A program made the translations under genes and the position numbers. This document shows, one piece after another, positions 60,546 to 64,000 of a stretch of 64,000 bases of DNA. Below the pieces are notes generated by a model that saw only the letters and a list, made by a program, of their open reading frames with translations, was not told the origin of the DNA and ran no database searches. The DNA is taken from the NCBI RefSeq assembly GCF_003610695.1, contig NZ_RAQH01000013.1, positions 1-64,000 of the forward strand. The letters run 5' to 3'. Each line of letters begins with the position of its first letter. The stretch's first letter is position 1. The DNA comes from Epilithonimonas arachidiradicis. GTDB taxonomy: Bacteria; Bacteroidota; Bacteroidia; Flavobacteriales; Weeksellaceae.

Positions 60546-60932
60546 ATGAAAAACTTTACTTTAATCATAGGCGGAATCTACGGTTTATTGTCCGTAATTC
60601 TTGGTGCATTTGGCGCACACGCCTTCAAAAAAATATTATCCGTAGAAAGATTGGAAAGCTTTGAAACCGGGGTGAGATATCAAATCTATGCGGCTTTCTT
60701 TTTGTTGATTGTAGGTTATATTCTGAAATTTGAAACCTCATCTGAAAAGTGGATTTCGATTTTGATGATTGCTGGCACCTTCTTGTTTTCGGTAAGTATT
60801 TATTTCTTGAGTTTTCAGGATTATTGGGGCGTTAATCTGAAATTCCTTGGTCCAATTACGCCACTTGGAGGCTTGTTGATGATTATCTCTTGGGGAATGC
60901 TGATTTGGTATTTTGCTAAGACGAAATTCTAA
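60546..60932 (+). CDS. DUF423 family membrane protein
   Basis: The ATG at 60546 (MKNFTLIIGGIYGLLSVILGAFGAHAFKKIL) gives the family's characteristic N-terminus with GAFGAHAFK; the longer ORF from 60468 lies in the preceding small gene. 128 aa, four membrane helices, and a closing GPITPLGGLLMIISWGML. Role unknown. It is the last gene of the HMGR run. Confidence 0.88.
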   Translation: MKNFTLIIGGIYGLLSVILGAFGAHAFKKILSVERLESFETGVRYQIYAAFFLLIVGYILKFETSSEKWISILMIAGTFLFSVSIYFLSFQDYWGVNLKFLGPITPLGGLLMIISWGMLIWYFAKTKF

Positions 60933-60939
60933 TGTATGA

Positions 60940-61058
60940 GCGATGATAGCGAAAATCCCGGAATAAGCTTTGGACAAAGCCTCGGAATGAGGAATTGCAG
61001 CGGCCGTAGCGACCCGAGCAGCTGGAAAAAGTGCTGGAGAGGGATACACCCGAATTAT
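60940..61058 (+). repeat. Possible diverged type 1 repeat remnant
   Basis: GCGATGATAGCGAAAATCCCGG, then AATTGCAGCGGCCGTAGCGACCCGAGCAGC, shares several short blocks in order with the type 1 elements, but the stem is lost. It occupies the GC-rich part of the spacer before sucC. Weak. Confidence 0.3.
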
Positions 61059-61112
61059 TTTGAAAACTGATTTCAATCAGACATTTATATCAAGTAATTC
61101 GTCACTTTTTCT

Positions 61113-61120
61113 TAAATTTG
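61113..61120 (+). promoter_or_regulatory. -7 box of sucC
   Basis: TAAATTTG matches TAnnTTTG, 39 bases before the sucC start. No TTG stands at the usual distance. Confidence 0.45.
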
Positions 61121-61159
61121 TGCGTCTTATAAAATTTAAAAATTAATCAATAATATATT

Positions 61160-62350
61160 ATGAATCTTCACGAGTATCAATCAAAAGAGATTTTAGCAAA
61201 ATACGGGGTTAACATCCAACGTGGTTTTGTTGCAAACAACGTAGATGAGGCAGTTGCTGCTGCTGAAAAATTAACGGCTGAAACCGGTGCACAAGGTTGG
61301 GTTGTAAAAGCTCAGATCCATGCAGGTGGTCGTGGTAAAGGTGGTGGCGTTAAGTTCTCTCCGAATATGGACAAACTTAAAGAAAATGCCGGCAACATTA
61401 TCGGGATGCAGCTTATTACGCCTCAAACTTCTGCTGAAGGCAAAAAGGTAAACTCTGTTTTGGTAGCTGAAGATGTATATTACCCAGGTGAATCTGAAAC
61501 AAAAGAATTTTATGTTTCTATCCTGCTAGACAGAGCGCTTGGAAAAAATACGGTGGTCTACTCCACTGAAGGAGGAATGGACATTGAGCACGTTGCTGAA
61601 GTTACACCTCACCTAATCCACAAAGAAGTGATTGATGCTGCTTACGGGCTTCAAGGTTTTCAGGCTAGAAAAATTGCTTTCAACCTAGGTCTTTCCGGTA
61701 ATGCTTTCAAAGAATTTACGAAATTCATCACATCATTATACAACGCTTATATCGGTATTGATGCTTCTCTTTTCGAGATCAACCCGGTTTTGAAAACTTC
61801 TGATGACAAAATCATCGCTGTAGATGCAAAAGTAACTTTGGATGATAACTCATTGTTCCGTCACAAAGATCTTGCTGAGCTGAGAGACACAAGAGAAGAA
61901 GATCCATTGGATGTTGAAGCTGGTGAAGCTGGTCTTAACTTTGTGAAATTGGACGGAAACGTTGCTTGTATGGTAAACGGTGCCGGTCTTGCAATGGCGA
62001 CTATGGATATCATCAAATTGTCTGGTGGTAACCCTGCAAACTTCCTGGACGTTGGTGGAACGGCTGATGCACAAAGAGTACAGACTGCTTTCGGAATTAT
62101 CCTGAGAGATCCTAATGTAAAAGCTATTTTGATCAACATCTTCGGAGGTATCGTAAGATGTGACAGAGTTGCTCAAGGTGTTGTGGATGCTTACAAAGCG
62201 ATGGGAAGCCTGCCTGTTCCGTTGATCGTAAGATTACAAGGAACTAACGCTGTAGAAGCAAAACAATTAATTGACGAATCCGGACTTCCGGTTCATTCTG
62301 CAATCACTTTGGAAGAAGCGGCAAACAAAGTAAAAGAAGTTTTAGCTTAA
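61160..62350 (+). CDS. sucC: Succinyl-CoA ligase (ADP-forming) beta subunit
   Basis: The TCA-cycle enzyme subunit that holds the ATP-grasp nucleotide domain. 396 aa, with the family start [17 protein letters not shown], the nucleotide-binding [16 protein letters not shown] near residue 50 and the succinate-side block [16 protein letters not shown] followed by [11 protein letters not shown]. The alpha subunit gene sucD is not next to it, since the next gene is convergent mscS. A separate sucD locus is expected. Confidence 0.96.
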   Translation: MNLHEYQSKEILAKYGVNIQRGFVANNVDEAVAAAEKLTAETGAQGWVVKAQIHAGGRGKGGGVKFSPNMDKLKENAGNIIGMQLITPQTSAEGKKVNSVLVAEDVYYPGESETKEFYVSILLDRALGKNTVVYSTEGGMDIEHVAEVTPHLIHKEVIDAAYGLQGFQARKIAFNLGLSGNAFKEFTKFITSLYNAYIGIDASLFEINPVLKTSDDKIIAVDAKVTLDDNSLFRHKDLAELRDTREEDPLDVEAGEAGLNFVKLDGNVACMVNGAGLAMATMDIIKLSGGNPANFLDVGGTADAQRVQTAFGIILRDPNVKAILINIFGGIVRCDRVAQGVVDAYKAMGSLPVPLIVRLQGTNAVEAKQLIDESGLPVHSAITLEEAANKVKEVLA

Positions 62351-62375
62351 GTCTATAAAAACTTTTAATATAAAC

Positions 62376-62405
62376 AATAAGCCGATTCGTTTGAATCGGC
62401 TTATT
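62376..62405. terminator. Terminator between sucC and the MscS gene
   Basis: AATAAGCCGATTC GTTT GAATCGGCTTATT is a perfect 13-bp stem between convergent genes. Confidence 0.85.
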
Positions 62406-62411
62406 ATTTCT

Positions 62412-63275
62412 CTATAATTCTTTATTTTCTGGTGACTGTTCTACATTTGTGATATTAATGCTTGTAGGTGTTACCATTTTTATATCTTCTTTGTTGAGCC
62501 TGTCATTGATCCTCATAATCGCAGCACTTTTAACGGATGCCATATCAGCGCCAACCTCTAGCCAGAAATTAACCTGAATTTTAAACACCCCTTGCGTGGC
62601 TGATGTAAACACAACCGTCACGGCATCTTTTCTGTCAACGTGCTCCAGATTTTTTATTTCCTCCAAAATGGCTATCCTGGCTTTATTGATATCTTCGCCA
62701 ATAGGAATTTCGAAGTCTAAATATATTTTGCGCTGTGGAGATGCTGTGATATTAAAAAATGGCGAATTAAAAATCACCTGATTGGGAATGTAGACCTTTT
62801 TACCGTCATCCGTAATCAATTTAGTCGTTAGCAAACCAATATCCTGAACTGTTCCGGAATTACCTCCAATTGTTACGTAATCTCCAATTTTGAATGCTTT
62901 ATCGATTCCTACCAACATCCCGGAAAATATACTCGAAACCAAATCCTTCAGCGCTACCCCGGCAATAACCCCGGCTACACCCAAACTTCCCAGAAACTTC
63001 ATAAAAAATCCGCTGAATCCCATTATTTCCAACGAAATAAAAGTTCCCATCAAAATAATCAGAAACCGAAATACAGCAATCAATGTAATAACAGAATCAT
63101 TTTTGGTTTTAGGAAAAAGCTTGTGAAACAGCTTAACTGACCATCTACTGAGATATTTGCTGGTCATCAAGAAAAACAGGAATACTAAAATTCCTACAAT
63201 TAATCGGGGCGTCAATTCTGCAAAACTGATATACCACCTTTGCAATACTGCATAAACCGTCTGTAAATATTCCAT
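62412..63275 (-). CDS. Small-conductance mechanosensitive channel (MscS family)
   Basis: The ATG at 63275 (MEYLQTVYAVLQRWYISF) is preferred; 63305 adds a short stretch ahead of it. The 287-aa protein has three membrane helices (about 20-45, 60-85 and 95-120), the third with the glycine/alanine pore pattern GSLGVAGVIAGVALKDLVSS. The MscS beta domain (GDYVTIGGNSGTVQDIGLLTTKL) and a C-terminal alpha/beta domain follow. It protects against hypo-osmotic shock. Confidence 0.92.
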   Translation of the reverse strand: MEYLQTVYAVLQRWYISFAELTPRLIVGILVFLFFLMTSKYLSRWSVKLFHKLFPKTKNDSVITLIAVFRFLIILMGTFISLEIMGFSGFFMKFLGSLGVAGVIAGVALKDLVSSIFSGMLVGIDKAFKIGDYVTIGGNSGTVQDIGLLTTKLITDDGKKVYIPNQVIFNSPFFNITASPQRKIYLDFEIPIGEDINKARIAILEEIKNLEHVDRKDAVTVVFTSATQGVFKIQVNFWLEVGADMASVKSAAIMRINDRLNKEDIKMVTPTSINITNVEQSPENKEL

Positions 63276-63338
63276 AGCAATTATTTTAATAAAAAAACCG
63301 ACCAAGGCCGGTTATATTTTGTCTATCAAATATAGAAA

Positions 63339-63929
63339 TTATTTAGCTTCGTCAGCAATTCTCTTTGCTTGTCTTGTTGGTAAATAGATACTAAAGCCTA
63401 CATTGAAAGTTAACTGCGAATTATAAGGTGTACTTCCAAAACCAGCTTGCGCATTATACTTTACTAAACCTTCAATACCAATATTAGGTGTGATAAAATA
63501 AGAATAACCAGGTCCAACACCAAAATCTAAACCAGTTGTAGAATTCCCTCCTTCAGTTGAGGTACCTCCAATACCAACATTACCTTCAAAAAACCAACGA
63601 CCGTGATTCAAAAGATTATCAACTCCCGCTTCTCCCGGAGAAATATAATAACGTCCTAAAGCACCCACACCATACTTAAACTGAGTAGCTTCGCCTTTGC
63701 CAGTTTTCAAAAAATTCAAATTTACCATTCCCCCCAATGCTACATTATCTTTAATAAAATATGCTGCTTTTGGCTCTAGACCAATTTGATAACCTCCCCC
63801 AGTATTTAATCCAAAATTACTAGTTAAAATACTACTACCAACCAACCAATTACCTTCCTGTATCTGAGCATTAGCTGTTGAAAATAATCCTGCTGCTAAA
63901 ATGACTGCTCCAAAAAATAATTTTTTCAT
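63339..63929 (-). CDS. Outer-membrane beta-barrel protein
   Basis: From the ATG at 63929 (MKKLFFGAVILAAGLFSTANAQ) the protein has a signal peptide and 196 aa in all; 63947 would add six residues. The body has alternating strands and turns rich in Gly and Asn, such as GGYQIGLEPKAAYFIKDNVALGGMVNLNF, with FNVGFSIYLPTRQAKR near the end, fitting an eight-stranded OmpX/OmpW-like barrel. Function unknown. No clear promoter box was found in the AT-rich upstream 70 bp. Confidence 0.85.
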   Translation of the reverse strand: MKKLFFGAVILAAGLFSTANAQIQEGNWLVGSSILTSNFGLNTGGGYQIGLEPKAAYFIKDNVALGGMVNLNFLKTGKGEATQFKYGVGALGRYYISPGEAGVDNLLNHGRWFFEGNVGIGGTSTEGGNSTTGLDFGVGPGYSYFITPNIGIEGLVKYNAQAGFGSTPYNSQLTFNVGFSIYLPTRQAKRIADEAK

Positions 63930-64000
63930 ATGTTTAAATTTTTTCATTAATAATTATCTTTTTTACATTTTACAAACGTTATGCCATTAAAGCAAATAAG

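Overview
The window looks like chromosome of a Chryseobacterium-type member of the Flavobacteriia (Bacteroidetes, Weeksellaceae-like). It is AT-rich. It carries the gliding/type IX secretion gene sprA and several secreted proteins with type IX (T9SS) C-terminal sorting domains. Promoters, where visible, follow the Bacteroidetes pattern TTG-N17..22-TAnnTTTG, and Shine-Dalgarno sequences are largely absent. There is no rRNA, prophage, insertion sequence or CRISPR array. Most of the window is core-genome DNA, but the spacers are full of degenerate palindromic repeats.

Layout. 1-540: spacer with a leftward stable-RNA-like promoter leader and a repeat. 540-12.9k: leftward block vanZ-like, gcvH, sprA, ruvA, maeB, a BadF-type sugar kinase and a small hypothetical. 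13.2-17.0k: rightward GtrA protein, acyltransferase, FucP-like MFS transporter and a DUF3810 membrane metalloprotein. 17.0-17.7k: a gene-free spacer with two possible small RNA units, then tRNA-Met. 17.7-21.3k: leftward thioredoxin-family protein, a tiny Pro-rich membrane protein and a T9SS surface protein. 21.3-31k: housekeeping (clpX, hinT-like, greA, dtd, folB, nadA, gmk, yicC, lpxK, purine nucleoside phosphorylase) with a Rieske-like lipoprotein, a SIMPL protein and an RDD protein. 31-34.8k: a five-gene leftward envelope cluster (DUF5777 barrel, c-type cytochrome lipoprotein, YceI, ankyrin, T9SS/DOMON-like) downstream of a Crp/Fnr regulator. 34.9-43.5k: thioredoxin, dinB, a 12-unit 21-bp tandem array, cytoplasmic alpha-amylase, VOC protein, deoC, Lrp regulator and a large secreted T9SS GH13 enzyme. 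43.5-55.4k: mixed enzymes (SRPBCC, M3 peptidase, YchJ, VF530, SGNH hydrolase, YfiT-like, LprI-like, class C serine hydrolase, hutH, GNAT, carboxypeptidase-regulatory-like, DOPA dioxygenase-like, YceI). 55.6-58.9k: a putative DNA-repair pair (TIGR03915-like protein and radical SAM/HhH protein) separated by a ParDE module and an orphan gene. 59-64k: class II HMG-CoA reductase, a 56-aa membrane protein, DUF423, sucC, an MscS channel and an outer-membrane barrel.

Functional themes: T9SS export (sprA plus three T9SS clients), starch or glycan use (one cytosolic and one exported GH13 enzyme), central metabolism, nucleotide recycling, DNA repair, and an envelope redox cluster. The least explained parts are the 21-bp periodic array after dinB, the two candidate small RNA units beside tRNA-Met, and a set of interspersed elements that share fixed arms and a T-rich/A-rich stem but carry different loop sequences. 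All assignments come from reading the sequence; no database search was run.
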